This document shows, piece by piece, positions 24,491-32,827 of a stretch of DNA of 64,000 nucleotides. The position numbers and the translations under genes were made by a program. The notes under the pieces were generated by a model, which was not told the origin of the DNA, did no database searches, and saw only the letters and a list, made by a program, of their open reading frames with translations. The stretch spans positions 2,130,501-2,194,500 of the forward strand of contig NZ_WOXS01000002.1 in NCBI RefSeq assembly GCF_009852415.1, given 5' to 3'. How positions within the stretch are numbered: the stretch's first letter is position 1; every line of letters begins with the position of its first letter. This DNA is from Streptomyces sp. Tu 3180 (lineage in GTDB: Bacteria; Actinomycetota; Actinomycetes; Streptomycetales; Streptomycetaceae).

Positions 24491-25261
24491 ATGAGCAACA
24501 GGACGGCCGAAGAGCGTCAGCGTGAGATCGTGCGGATGGCGCGCGCCACCGGTTCGGTCGACGTCACCGCGCTCGCCGCCGATCTGGGCGTGGCCAAGGA
24601 GACCGTACGACGGGACCTGCGGGCCCTGGAGGACCACGGTCTGGTGCGCCGCACCCACGGCGGCGCCTACCCGGTGGAGAGCGCCGGCTTCGAGACGACG
24701 CTCGCCTTCCGCGCCACCAGCCACGTCCCCGAGAAGCGCCGGGTCGCGGCCGCCGCGGCCGGGTTGCTCGGGGACGCCGAGACGGTCTTCGTCGACGAGG
24801 GCTTCACCCCGCAGCTCATCGCCGAGGCCCTCCCCCAGGACCGGCCGCTGACCGTGGTCACCGCCTCCCTGCCGGTCGCGGGCGCGCTCGCCGGGTCCGG
24901 CACCGCCTCCGTCCTGCTGCTCGGCGGCCGCGTCCGCTCCGGCACCCTCGCCACCGTCGACCACTGGACGACGAAGATGCTCTCCGGCTTCGTCATCGAC
25001 CTGGCGTTCATCGGCGCCAACGGCATCTCCCGCGAGTACGGCCTGACCACGCCCGACCCGGCGGTCAGCGAGGTCAAGGCGCAGGCGGTCCGGGCCGCCC
25101 GCCGGGTGGTGTTCGCGGGCGTCCACACCAAGTTCGGGGCGGTCAGCTTCTGCCGGTTCGCCGAGGTCGGCGCGCTGGAGGCGATCGTCACGAGCACGCT
25201 GCTCCCGGCGGCCGAGGGCCACCGCTACTCCCTGCTCGGGCCGCAGGTCATCCGGGTCTGA
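24491..25261 (+). CDS. DeoR/GlpR-family transcriptional regulator
   Basis: 256 aa. The N-terminal DeoR HTH is clear (RQREIVRMARATGSVDVTALAADLGVAKETVRRDLRALEDHGLVRRTHGGA), followed by the DeoR sugar-phosphate sensor fold (VFVDEGFTPQLIAEAL, ADLAFIGANGIS, KTKFGAVSF type segments). It stands directly before, and in the same direction as, the sugar-alcohol uptake operon and probably represses it until a phosphorylated sugar is present. Confidence 0.9.
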   Translation: MSNRTAEERQREIVRMARATGSVDVTALAADLGVAKETVRRDLRALEDHGLVRRTHGGAYPVESAGFETTLAFRATSHVPEKRRVAAAAAGLLGDAETVFVDEGFTPQLIAEALPQDRPLTVVTASLPVAGALAGSGTASVLLLGGRVRSGTLATVDHWTTKMLSGFVIDLAFIGANGISREYGLTTPDPAVSEVKAQAVRAARRVVFAGVHTKFGAVSFCRFAEVGALEAIVTSTLLPAAEGHRYSLLGPQVIRV

Positions 25262-25347
25262 ACCGCGTTCCCCATCGTCTCACCCCCCATGGGGCCGATC
25301 CGTGTCAGGTGACGCCCCCTATCTCCCTATACGTCCAGGAGCGATCC

Positions 25348-26721
25348 ATGCGAACCCAGAGCCGACGGAGGCCGCCGCGAGCCACACTCGCCGCGGTCGC
25401 CGCAGGGACGCTGCTCGCCCCGCTGCTCTCCGGCTGCTGGGTCGGAGCGGGCGGGGCCGGATCCGGCGGTGACTCCCTCAACGTCCTGATGGTCAACAAC
25501 CCGCAGATGGTCGAGCTGCAGAAGCTGACCGCGGACCACTTCACCAAGGACACCGGCATCAAGGTCAACTTCACGGTGCTGCCGGAGAACGACGTCCGCG
25601 ACAAGATCAGCCAGGACTTCGCCAACCAGGCCGGCCAGTACGACGTGGCAACGCTGTCGAACTACGAGATCCCCATCTACGCCCGCAACGGCTGGCTGCG
25701 CGAGATGGACTCGTACACCGCGAAGGACGGCGCCTACGACGAGCAGGACGTCCTGAAGCCGATGCGCCAGTCCCTCACCGGGGACGACGGCAAGCTCTAC
25801 GGCCAGCCCTTCTACGGCGAGTCGTCCTTCCTGATGTACCGCAAGGACGTCTTCGAGAAGGAGGGCCTGACCATGCCCGCCGAGCCCACCTGGCGGCAGG
25901 TGGCCGACCTCGCCGCGAAGGTCGACGGGGCCGAACCGGGCATGAAGGGCATCTGCCTGCGCGGTCTGCCCGGCTGGGGCGAGGTCATGGCCCCGCTGAC
26001 CACGGTGGTGAACACCTTCGGCGGCACCTGGTTCGACGAGGACTGGAACGCCCGGCTCGACTCCCCCGAGTGGCAGGAGGCGACGAAGTTCTACGTCGAC
26101 CTGGTCCGCGAGCACGGCGAGTCCGGCGCCGCCCAGGCCGGCTTCGCCGAGTGCCTGAACAACATGACCCAGGGCAAGGTCGCCATGTGGTACGACGCCA
26201 CCTCCGCGGCCGGTTCCCTGGAGGCCGCCAAGTCCCCCGTCAAGGGCAAGGTCGGCTACGCCCCCGCGCCCGTGGAGAAGACCGAGTCCTCCGGCTGGCT
26301 CTACACCTGGGCCTGGGGCATCCAGCACGCCTCCCGCAACCCCGACAACGCCTGGAAGTTCGTCTCCTGGGCGTCCAGCAAGGAGTACGAGCAGCTGGTC
26401 GGCGACGAGTTCGGCTGGTCCAACGTCCCGGCCGGCAAGCGCGCCTCCACCTACTCCAACCCCGCCTACCGCGCGGAGGCCGCCGCCTTCCAGGAGATGA
26501 CCAAGGCGGCCATCGAACGGGCCAGGCCCGACGACCCCGGCGTCCAGCCCCGCCCGGCGCCCGGCATCCAGTTCGTCGGCATCCCCGAGTTCACCGACCT
26601 CGGCACCAAGGTCTCCCAGGAGATCAGCGCGGCCATCGCCGGACGCCAGTCCGTCGAGTCGGCCCTGAAGAAGTCCCAGCAGCTCGCAGAAGAGATCTCC
26701 GAGGAGTACGAGGGACGATGA
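25348..26721 (+). CDS. Sugar (probably sugar-alcohol) ABC transporter solute-binding lipoprotein
   Basis: 457 aa. A twin-basic signal sequence ends in the lipobox L-L-S-G-C, so the mature protein is lipid-anchored outside the membrane. SBP-family 1 segments include LNVLMVNNPQMVELQKLT, YDVATLSNYEIPIYARNGWL and MWYDATSAAGSLEA, resembling SmoE/MtlE mannitol- or sorbitol-binding proteins. I chose the ATG at 25348 (AGGAG seven bases upstream) rather than 25309. The stop overlaps the permease start. Confidence 0.9.
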   Translation: MRTQSRRRPPRATLAAVAAGTLLAPLLSGCWVGAGGAGSGGDSLNVLMVNNPQMVELQKLTADHFTKDTGIKVNFTVLPENDVRDKISQDFANQAGQYDVATLSNYEIPIYARNGWLREMDSYTAKDGAYDEQDVLKPMRQSLTGDDGKLYGQPFYGESSFLMYRKDVFEKEGLTMPAEPTWRQVADLAAKVDGAEPGMKGICLRGLPGWGEVMAPLTTVVNTFGGTWFDEDWNARLDSPEWQEATKFYVDLVREHGESGAAQAGFAECLNNMTQGKVAMWYDATSAAGSLEAAKSPVKGKVGYAPAPVEKTESSGWLYTWAWGIQHASRNPDNAWKFVSWASSKEYEQLVGDEFGWSNVPAGKRASTYSNPAYRAEAAAFQEMTKAAIERARPDDPGVQPRPAPGIQFVGIPEFTDLGTKVSQEISAAIAGRQSVESALKKSQQLAEEISEEYEGR

Positions 26722-27659
26722 CCGCCACGACAACGGCCCCCGTGGCCGCGCCGGAGACCCGCACCGCCCCACGCCGGCCCTCGCCCCGGCTGCGCGCCTG
26801 GGCCACCCGCGCCCCGCTGCTGCCGGCCCTGATCTTCATGGTCGCGGTCACCCAGCTGCCCTTCGTGGCGACGCTGGTGATCTCCTTCTTCGACTGGAAC
26901 TCCCTCTACCCCGACGCCCGGCACTTCGCCGGCTTCGACAACTACCGGGAGGTCCTCACCGACGCGGCGCTGCGCAAGTCCGTCTGGACGACGATCCTGC
27001 TGACCGTCGCGGTCGTCCTCGTCAGCCTCGTCCTCGGACTGCTCCTCGCCCTGCTGCTGGACCGGAGGTTCCGCGGGCGCGGCATCGTCCGCACCCTGCT
27101 CATCGCCCCGTTCCTGGTGGTCCCGGTGGCGGCGGCGCTGCTGTGGAAGCACGTCCTCTACAACCCGGAGTACGGCCTCCTCAACGGTCTGCTGCACTAC
27201 GTCGGCGGCCCCCAGCCCGACTGGATCTCCGGCACCCCGCTGCTCGCCGTCGAGGCGTCACTGGTGTGGCAGTGGACCCCGTTCATGATGCTGATCCTGC
27301 TCGCCGGACTGCAGAGCCGGGACCAGCAGCAGATCGAGGCCGCCCGCGTCGACGGCGCGAGCGACTGGCAGATCTTCGTCCACCTGACCCTGCCCCACCT
27401 GCGCCGCTACCTCGAACTGGGCGCCCTGCTCGGCTCGATCTACATCGTGCAGAACTTCGACGCGGTCTTCACGATCACGTCCGGCGGCCTGGGCACCGCC
27501 AACCTGCCCTACACCGTCTACCAGACCTTCTACCAGGCCCACGAGAACGGCCTCGCCTCCGCGGCCGGCGTCCTGGTCGTCATCGGTTCGATCGTCATCG
27601 CGACCTTCGCCCTGCGCGTGGTGTCGTCCCTGTTCCGCGAGGAGGTGTCCCGCGCATGA
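26718..27659 (+). CDS. Sugar ABC transporter permease (MalF type)
   Basis: 313 aa, six predicted helices after a Pro/Arg-rich N-terminal tail. The EAA loop IEAARVDGASDWQIFVHLTLP docks the ATPase. ATGA overlap with the binding-protein gene and with the next permease. The DWNSLYP segment after TM1 resembles the SmoF/MtlF permeases. Confidence 0.92.
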   Translation: MTATTTAPVAAPETRTAPRRPSPRLRAWATRAPLLPALIFMVAVTQLPFVATLVISFFDWNSLYPDARHFAGFDNYREVLTDAALRKSVWTTILLTVAVVLVSLVLGLLLALLLDRRFRGRGIVRTLLIAPFLVVPVAAALLWKHVLYNPEYGLLNGLLHYVGGPQPDWISGTPLLAVEASLVWQWTPFMMLILLAGLQSRDQQQIEAARVDGASDWQIFVHLTLPHLRRYLELGALLGSIYIVQNFDAVFTITSGGLGTANLPYTVYQTFYQAHENGLASAAGVLVVIGSIVIATFALRVVSSLFREEVSRA

Positions 27660-28507
27660 GCACCGTCGCCGTACGCGGCCGCGACCGGTTCCGCAAGGGA
27701 GCGGGTCTGGGCCTGGTGGCCTGGCTGGCCGGGATCGTCTTCTTCCTGCCCATCGCCTGGATGGCCCTGACGTCCTTCCACTCCGAGGAGGACGCGGCCA
27801 CCAACCCGCCGTCCTTCGGGGCCGCCCTCACCCTGGACGGCTACCGCGAGTTCTTCGGCGCGGGCGGCGGCGCGAGCCCCTGGCCGGCCCTGATCAACTC
27901 GACGGTGGCGTCCGTGGTCTCGACGCTGCTGGTCCTGCTGCTGGCCCTCCCGGCGGCCTACGCCCTGTCCATCCGCCGGGTGAGGAAGTGGACCGACGTC
28001 CTGTTCTTCTTCCTCTCCACCAAGATGCTGCCCGTCGTGGCGGGCCTGCTGCCGATCTACCTGTTCGCCAAGAACGCCGGGATGCTCGACAACATCTGGC
28101 TGCTCGTCATCCTCTACACCTCCATGAACCTGCCGATCGCGGTGTGGATGATGCAGTCCTTCCTCGCCGAGGTCCCGGTCGCGGTGATCGAGGCCGCCCG
28201 GGTCGACGGCGCCCGGCTGCCGACGGTGCTGACCCGCGTGGTCGCCCCGATCGCCCTGCCCGGCATCGCGGCCACGGCCCTGATCTGCTTCATCTTCAGC
28301 TGGAACGAACTGCTGTTCGCCCGGGTCCTGACGGGCGTGGTCGCCGAGACCGCCCCCGTCTTCCTGACCGGCTTCATCACCAGCCAGGGCCTGTTCCTGG
28401 CCAAGGTGTGCGCCGCGTCGCTCGTCATCTCCCTGCCGGTGCTCGCCGCGGGGTTCGCCGCCCAGGACAAACTCGTCCAGGGCCTGTCGTTGGGAGCCGT
28501 GAAATGA
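27656..28507 (+). CDS. Carbohydrate ABC transporter permease (MalG type)
   Basis: 283 aa, six predicted helices. The EAA loop VIEAARVDGARLPTVLTRVVAP is followed by a strongly conserved FIFSWNELLFARVL helix seen in SmoG/MtlG permeases. Coupled to genes on both sides. As with the other sugar importer, no ATPase gene follows. Confidence 0.92.
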   Translation: MSTVAVRGRDRFRKGAGLGLVAWLAGIVFFLPIAWMALTSFHSEEDAATNPPSFGAALTLDGYREFFGAGGGASPWPALINSTVASVVSTLLVLLLALPAAYALSIRRVRKWTDVLFFFLSTKMLPVVAGLLPIYLFAKNAGMLDNIWLLVILYTSMNLPIAVWMMQSFLAEVPVAVIEAARVDGARLPTVLTRVVAPIALPGIAATALICFIFSWNELLFARVLTGVVAETAPVFLTGFITSQGLFLAKVCAASLVISLPVLAAGFAAQDKLVQGLSLGAVK

Positions 28508-29493
28508 AGGCCGCCGTCATCGAGTCCGTGGGCAAGGCCGTCGTCGCCGAGGTCCCGGACCCGACGCCAGGGCCGCGTGACGTCGTCGTCGAGGTCGCCG
28601 CCTGCGGGCTGTGCGGCACGGACCTGCACATCCTCCAGGGCGAGTTCGCCCCGAAGCTCCCGATCGTGCCGGGCCACGAGTTCGCGGGCGAGGTGGTCGG
28701 CGTCGGCACGCAGGTCACCGAGCTGGCGGTCGGCGACCGGGTGGCGGTGGACCCGTCCCTCTACTGCCACGAGTGCCGCTACTGCCGCACCGGCCACAAC
28801 AACCTGTGCGAGCGCTGGGCGGCGATCGGCGTCACCACGGCGGGAGGCGCCGCCCGGTACGCCGTGGCCCCGGTGGCGAACTGCGTCAAGCTCCCCGAGC
28901 ACGTCCGCACCCAGGACGCGGCGCTGGTCGAGCCCCTCTCCTGCGCGGTGCGCGGCTACGACGTGCTCCGGTCCCGCCTCGGCGCCCACGTGCTGATCTA
29001 CGGCTCCGGGACGATGGGCCTGATGATGCTGGAACTGGCCAAGCGGACCGGCGCGGCCAGCGTGGACGTGGTGGACGTGAACCCGGCGCGCCTGGAGACC
29101 GCCCGCCGGCTGGGCGTGTCGGCCGCGGCGGCGGGCGCCGACGAGCTGGACCGCCCGCAGGGCTGGGACGTCGTCATCGACGCGACCGGCAACGCGGCCG
29201 CGATCCAGGACGGCCTGGACCGCGTCGCCAAGGCCGGCACCTTCCTCCAGTTCGGCGTCGCCGACTACGCGACCCGCGTGACGATCGACCCGTACCGCAT
29301 CTACAACCAGGAGATCACCATCACCGGCTCGATGGCGGTCCTGCACAGCTTCGAGCGGGCGGCGGAGCTCTTCGCGGGCGGCGTCCTGGACCCGGAGGTC
29401 TTCATCAGCGACCGCGTCCCGCTGGAGCGGTACCCCGAGGCGCTGGAGCAGTTCGCGGCGGGCGTGGGCAGGAAGATCGTGGTGGTGCCGTAG
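28504..29493 (+). CDS. Zinc-dependent alcohol dehydrogenase (polyol dehydrogenase type)
   Basis: 329-aa medium-chain dehydrogenase. Catalytic zinc ligands are the Cys of CGLCGTDLHILQG and His-Glu of PGHEFAGEV. The structural zinc site is represented by C-x2-C-x2-C-x7-C in CHECRYCRTGHNNLC. NAD-binding motif GSGTMGLMM, with Asp in VVDVNPARLE favouring NAD. The context with a polyol-type importer suggests oxidation of sorbitol, arabitol or xylitol to the ketose. Last gene of the operon; a terminator follows. Confidence 0.88.
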   Translation: MKAAVIESVGKAVVAEVPDPTPGPRDVVVEVAACGLCGTDLHILQGEFAPKLPIVPGHEFAGEVVGVGTQVTELAVGDRVAVDPSLYCHECRYCRTGHNNLCERWAAIGVTTAGGAARYAVAPVANCVKLPEHVRTQDAALVEPLSCAVRGYDVLRSRLGAHVLIYGSGTMGLMMLELAKRTGAASVDVVDVNPARLETARRLGVSAAAAGADELDRPQGWDVVIDATGNAAAIQDGLDRVAKAGTFLQFGVADYATRVTIDPYRIYNQEITITGSMAVLHSFERAAELFAGGVLDPEVFISDRVPLERYPEALEQFAAGVGRKIVVVP

Positions 29494-29499
29494 GGGGCT

Positions 29500-29546
29500 C
29501 CGCGGGCGCCGGACGGGACGGGACCGGCCCCTTCCGGCGCCCGCGG
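29500..29546 (+). terminator. Strong hairpin after the polyol operon
   Basis: A perfect 13-bp stem CCGCGGGCGCCGG / CCGGCGCCCGCGG with a 21-base loop begins seven bases after the dehydrogenase stop. Confidence 0.7.
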
Positions 29547-29765
29547 ACGAGGCCGGGGACCGGCAGGGGCCCGGCAGGGGGCCGGGGCGAGGTCCCCTAG
29601 GACGGGACGGGGAGACGGAAGAAACGGGACGGGAAAGGGCAGGACGAGAAGGGCCTGCGGGGCGGAAGCCCTCGGGCCGCGCCGCCCGCGACCGCCGCCG
29701 GCACGGCTGTCCCGATCGGGTCACAGGTAAGGGAACGGCAAAACCGTCCCGCTCGTTCACCCGGC

Positions 29766-30977
29766 ATGACCGCTATGACCCCCGGCTCGAACATCCCCCT
29801 CCCCACCGCCCGTGTGACGGTGGACGTCGCCGCGCCCGTGCGGCTCGACGTGTCGGGCCTGTTGCTCACCGCCGACGGCAAGGTGCGCTCCGACGACGAC
29901 TTCATCTTCTACAACCAGCCGGCCGGCCCCGGCGTGACCTACCGCTCCGGCGGCGGCACCGCCCCCGACGCCATCACGGTCGACACCACGGCCGTACCGC
30001 CGGGCATCGAGAAGATCGTCATCACCGCGAGCCCCGACGCCGCCGGCCAGACCTTCCAGGGCATCGAACCGACGGCCACCCTGCGCAACGCGGACGACAA
30101 CTCCGTCCTGGCCACCTTCACGCCCCCGCGGCTGGACACCGAGACCGCCCTGGTCGTGGTCGAGATCTACCTGCGCAACGGCGCCTGGAAGGCCCGTGCG
30201 GTCGGTCAGGGATACGCCGACGGTCTGGCCGGCATCGCCACCGACTTCGGCGTCACGGTCGAGGAACCGGCCGCTCCCGCCCAGCCGGCCGCCGCGCCCC
30301 GGCAGCCGGCCGCCGCCCCGCCGGTCCCGCCGGTGTCCGCCCCGCAGGCACCCCCGGCGCCCGCGGCGCCCCCGGCCCCGCCCGCCGCCCCCGGCACCGG
30401 GAAGATCAACCTCGACAAGGGCCGGGTCAGCCTCCAGAAGAACCAGACCGTCTCCCTGATGAAGGGCGGGCGCCCGCTGCTCTCCCAGGTCAAGATGGGT
30501 CTCGGCTGGGAGCCGGCGTACCGCGGCAAGGACATCGACCTCGACGCCTCGGTCATCGCCTACGGCCCGCAGCGCAACCACATCGACAGCTGCTACTTCG
30601 GCAAGCTCCAGATCGTGAACGGCGCGATCCGCCACTCCGGCGACAACCTCACGGGCGAGGGCGGCGGGGACGACGAGGTGATCACCGTCGACCTCGGCCG
30701 TCTCCCCCAGGAGGTCACCGGTCTGGTCTTCACCGTCAACTCCTTCTCCGGCCAGAAGTTCACCGAGGTCGCCAAGGCGTACTGCCGCCTGCTGGACGCC
30801 ACCACCGGCGAGGAACTGGTCCGCTTCGACCTCACGGGCGCCGAGCCGCAGACGGGCGTGATGATGGCGAAGCTGATCCGCCAGTTCTCCGGCGAGTGGG
30901 AGATGACCGCGATGGGCGACTTCGTGAAGTCCCGCACGGTGCGGGGCATGGTGAAGCCGGCCGCCCAGGCGCTGTGA
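29766..30977 (+). CDS. Tandem TerD-domain stress protein
   Basis: 403 aa with two TerD-like beta-sandwiches joined by a Pro/Ala linker (about residues 165-215). The first runs from MTPGSNIPLPTARV through DDFIFYNQPAGPGVTY, the second from INLDKGRVSLQKNQTVSL through DLDASVIAYG to YCRLLDATTGEELVRFDL. The Asp-rich segments after SDDDF and DLDAS are the usual Ca-binding sites. TerD proteins are linked to tellurite resistance, Ca signalling and development in Streptomyces. Stands alone, facing the ACC deaminase. Confidence 0.88.
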   Translation: MTAMTPGSNIPLPTARVTVDVAAPVRLDVSGLLLTADGKVRSDDDFIFYNQPAGPGVTYRSGGGTAPDAITVDTTAVPPGIEKIVITASPDAAGQTFQGIEPTATLRNADDNSVLATFTPPRLDTETALVVVEIYLRNGAWKARAVGQGYADGLAGIATDFGVTVEEPAAPAQPAAAPRQPAAAPPVPPVSAPQAPPAPAAPPAPPAAPGTGKINLDKGRVSLQKNQTVSLMKGGRPLLSQVKMGLGWEPAYRGKDIDLDASVIAYGPQRNHIDSCYFGKLQIVNGAIRHSGDNLTGEGGGDDEVITVDLGRLPQEVTGLVFTVNSFSGQKFTEVAKAYCRLLDATTGEELVRFDLTGAEPQTGVMMAKLIRQFSGEWEMTAMGDFVKSRTVRGMVKPAAQAL

Positions 30978-30993
30978 CGACCGGCGGGAAGCG

Positions 30994-31021
30994 CCGTGTG
31001 CCCCCGGCAGGGGGCACACGG
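30994..31021. terminator. Bidirectional terminator between the TerD gene and acdS
   Basis: A perfect 12-bp stem CCGTGTGCCCCC / GGGGGCACACGG with a GGCA tetraloop sits between two converging genes, 17 bases after the TerD stop and 40 after that of acdS. Confidence 0.8.
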
Positions 31022-31061
31022 GGTCGCGACGCGCCCGCCCGGGCGTGACCGCCCGGAACGC

Positions 31062-32078
31062 CTAGAACAGTGCGCTGTACGCGTTCAGCGCCGGCTGCCC
31101 GCCCAGGTGGGCGTACAGCACGGTCGCGTCACGGCCGATCTCGCCCCGGGACACCAGGTCGACCAGTCCGGCCATCGACTTCCCCTCGTAGACGGGGTCG
31201 GTGACCATCCCCTCGGTGCGTGCCGCGAGCCGCATCGCCTCCAGCGTCGCCCCGTCGGGAACGCCGTAGGTCCCCGCGTGGTACCGCTCGTCCAGCTCGA
31301 CGTCGTCCTCGGTCAGTTCGGCCGCGACGCCGATGAGCCGACCGGTGCGGTGCGCGATCCGCGCGATCTGCTCCCGGGTCCGGGCGGGCTCCGCCGACGC
31401 GTCGACGCCGATCACCCGCCGGGGCCGCCCGCCCGCCTCCTCCAGCGCGCGGAACCCGGCGACCATGCCCGCCTGCGTGGACCCGGTCACCGAGCACACG
31501 ATCACGGTGTCGAAGAAGACGCCCAGCTCCCGCTCCTGCTCGGCCACCTCGTACGCCCAGCCCGCGAACCCGAGCCCGCCGAGCGGGTGGTCGGAGGCGC
31601 CGGCCGGGACGGCGTAGGGCTTGCCGCCCCCCTCCTCGACCTCGCGCAGCGCCTGCTCCCAGCTCTCCTTGAAGCCGATCCCGAACCCGGCCCGCACCAG
31701 CCGTACGTCGGCCCCGGCGAGCCGGCTGATCAGGATGTTGCCGACCTTGTCGTAGACGGCGTCCGGCCAGTCCACCCAGCTCTCCTGGACCAGGACGCAC
31801 CTGAGCCCGGCGCGGGCGGCGACGGCGGCGACCTGGCGGGTGTGGTTGGACTGCACGCCGCCGATGGAGACGAGCGTGTCGCAGCCCTTCGCGAGCGCGT
31901 CGGCGACCAGGTACTCCAGCTTGCGGGTCTTGTTCCCGCCGTAGGCCACGCCGGAGTTGCAGTCCTCGCGCTTGGCCCACAGCGAGGCGCCGCCGAGGTG
32001 CGCGGTCAGCCGCTCGAGCGGATGCACGGGCGAGGGCCCGAAGAGCAGCGGGTAGCGCTCGTAGGACGAAAGGGACAT
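31062..32078 (-). CDS. acdS: 1-aminocyclopropane-1-carboxylate deaminase (PLP-dependent)
   Basis: 338 aa, the exact family length. It breaks down ACC, the plant ethylene precursor, to 2-oxobutyrate and ammonia. The PLP Lys lies in [11 protein letters not shown] (about residue 51), the nucleophilic Ser in [12 protein letters not shown], and the C-terminus [17 protein letters not shown] is characteristic of AcdS. D-cysteine desulfhydrase is the close alternative, but the Glu/Leu pair expected of true AcdS appears retained in [14 protein letters not shown] and HLGGQP. Start at 32078 with GGAGG upstream. Follows its GntR regulator. Confidence 0.88.
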   Translation of the reverse strand: MSLSSYERYPLLFGPSPVHPLERLTAHLGGASLWAKREDCNSGVAYGGNKTRKLEYLVADALAKGCDTLVSIGGVQSNHTRQVAAVAARAGLRCVLVQESWVDWPDAVYDKVGNILISRLAGADVRLVRAGFGIGFKESWEQALREVEEGGGKPYAVPAGASDHPLGGLGFAGWAYEVAEQERELGVFFDTVIVCSVTGSTQAGMVAGFRALEEAGGRPRRVIGVDASAEPARTREQIARIAHRTGRLIGVAAELTEDDVELDERYHAGTYGVPDGATLEAMRLAARTEGMVTDPVYEGKSMAGLVDLVSRGEIGRDATVLYAHLGGQPALNAYSALF

Positions 32079-32094
32079 GAGGGGTCCTCCCCTG

Positions 32095-32742
32095 TCAGGG
32101 TGTGTCGGCGAGCTCCTCCAGGCCCCGCCAGATCTCCGCCGTGACCCGGACCGCCTCGTCCGGGTCACCGGCCGCGCAGGCCGCGATCAGCCGCTCGTGC
32201 AGTCCGGCGGAGCGGCAGCTTCCGCCCTCGCCGAAGCGCCGCCGCTCCAGCCGGCGGATGAGCGGGGTGTAGCGGGCGACGGTCGCGGCGGCGGCCCGGT
32301 TGCCGCTCACCCTCACGAGCACGTCGTGCAGTTCGTCGTCGGCGCGCAGGGCGCCGTCCACGTCACCGGTACGGACGGCGGCGGCGAACCGCTCGTTGGC
32401 GGCGCGCAGGGCGTCCACGTCCGCTTCCCGCAGCCGCGGCACGGCGACCCGGGTGACCAGCTCGTGCATGGCCCCGACGACGGCGGCGGCGTCCCGCACG
32501 TCGGCGGCGACGAGCGGGGTGACCCGGGTGTGGCTCTGCGGCTTGCTCTCCAGCAGCCCCTCGTCGACCAGCCGCGAGAACGCCTCGCGCACCGGCGCCC
32601 GGGACAGCCCCAGCCGCTCGGCGAGCTCGGCGTCCCGCACCACCGCCCCGGGTTCGATCTCCCCGGCCACGATGGCGTCCCGGATGGCTTGGTGGGCGCG
32701 GTCCCTGAGCAGGGTGCGCCGCACGGGTCGCATGGCCTCCAT
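32095..32742 (-). CDS. GntR-family (FCD) regulator of acdS
   Basis: 215 aa: winged HTH ([38 protein letters not shown]) plus FCD effector domain ([20 protein letters not shown] with its metal-binding His). I place the start at the ATG at 32742. It has no ribosome site, but a -10 box ends seven bases before it, giving a leaderless mRNA; an internal ATG at 32733 has GGAGG too close to use. Sixteen bases separate it from acdS, so the two are co-transcribed. Confidence 0.85.
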   Translation of the reverse strand: MEAMRPVRRTLLRDRAHQAIRDAIVAGEIEPGAVVRDAELAERLGLSRAPVREAFSRLVDEGLLESKPQSHTRVTPLVAADVRDAAAVVGAMHELVTRVAVPRLREADVDALRAANERFAAAVRTGDVDGALRADDELHDVLVRVSGNRAAAATVARYTPLIRRLERRRFGEGGSCRSAGLHERLIAACAAGDPDEAVRVTAEIWRGLEELADTP

Positions 32743-32743
32743 G

Positions 32744-32778
32744 ACTGAAATGTTAGATGTCAGTGAGAGCCGGAACAA
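32744..32778 (-). promoter_or_regulatory. Leaderless promoter and overlapping operator of the GntR-acdS operon
   Basis: On the minus strand, TTGTTC (32778-32773), a 17-base spacer and TAACAT (32755-32750) place transcription at the ATG itself. Over the -10 box lies a 21-bp near-palindrome (32744-32764), ACTGAAATGT-t-AGATGTCAGT, matching in 8 of 10 paired positions with perfect ACTGA/TCAGT ends. This is a good candidate autoregulatory operator. Confidence 0.65.
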
Positions 32779-32780
32779 GA

Positions 32781-32811
32781 CCGTGGCCCGCACCGGAGGT
32801 GCGGGCCACGG
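32781..32811. terminator. Terminator after phoX
   Basis: A perfect 14-bp stem CCGTGGCCCGCACC / GGTGCGGGCCACGG with a GGA loop begins 17 bases beyond the phoX stop (leftward transcription). It lies directly upstream of the GntR promoter and separates the two units. Confidence 0.75.
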
Positions 32812-32827
32812 CCGGACGGCCGGGACG

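Noticed and set aside
25287..25296. CCCCATGGGG palindrome before the polyol-binding protein as an operator
   Set aside because: Ten-base GC palindromes are frequent by chance in this genome, and it has no second copy.
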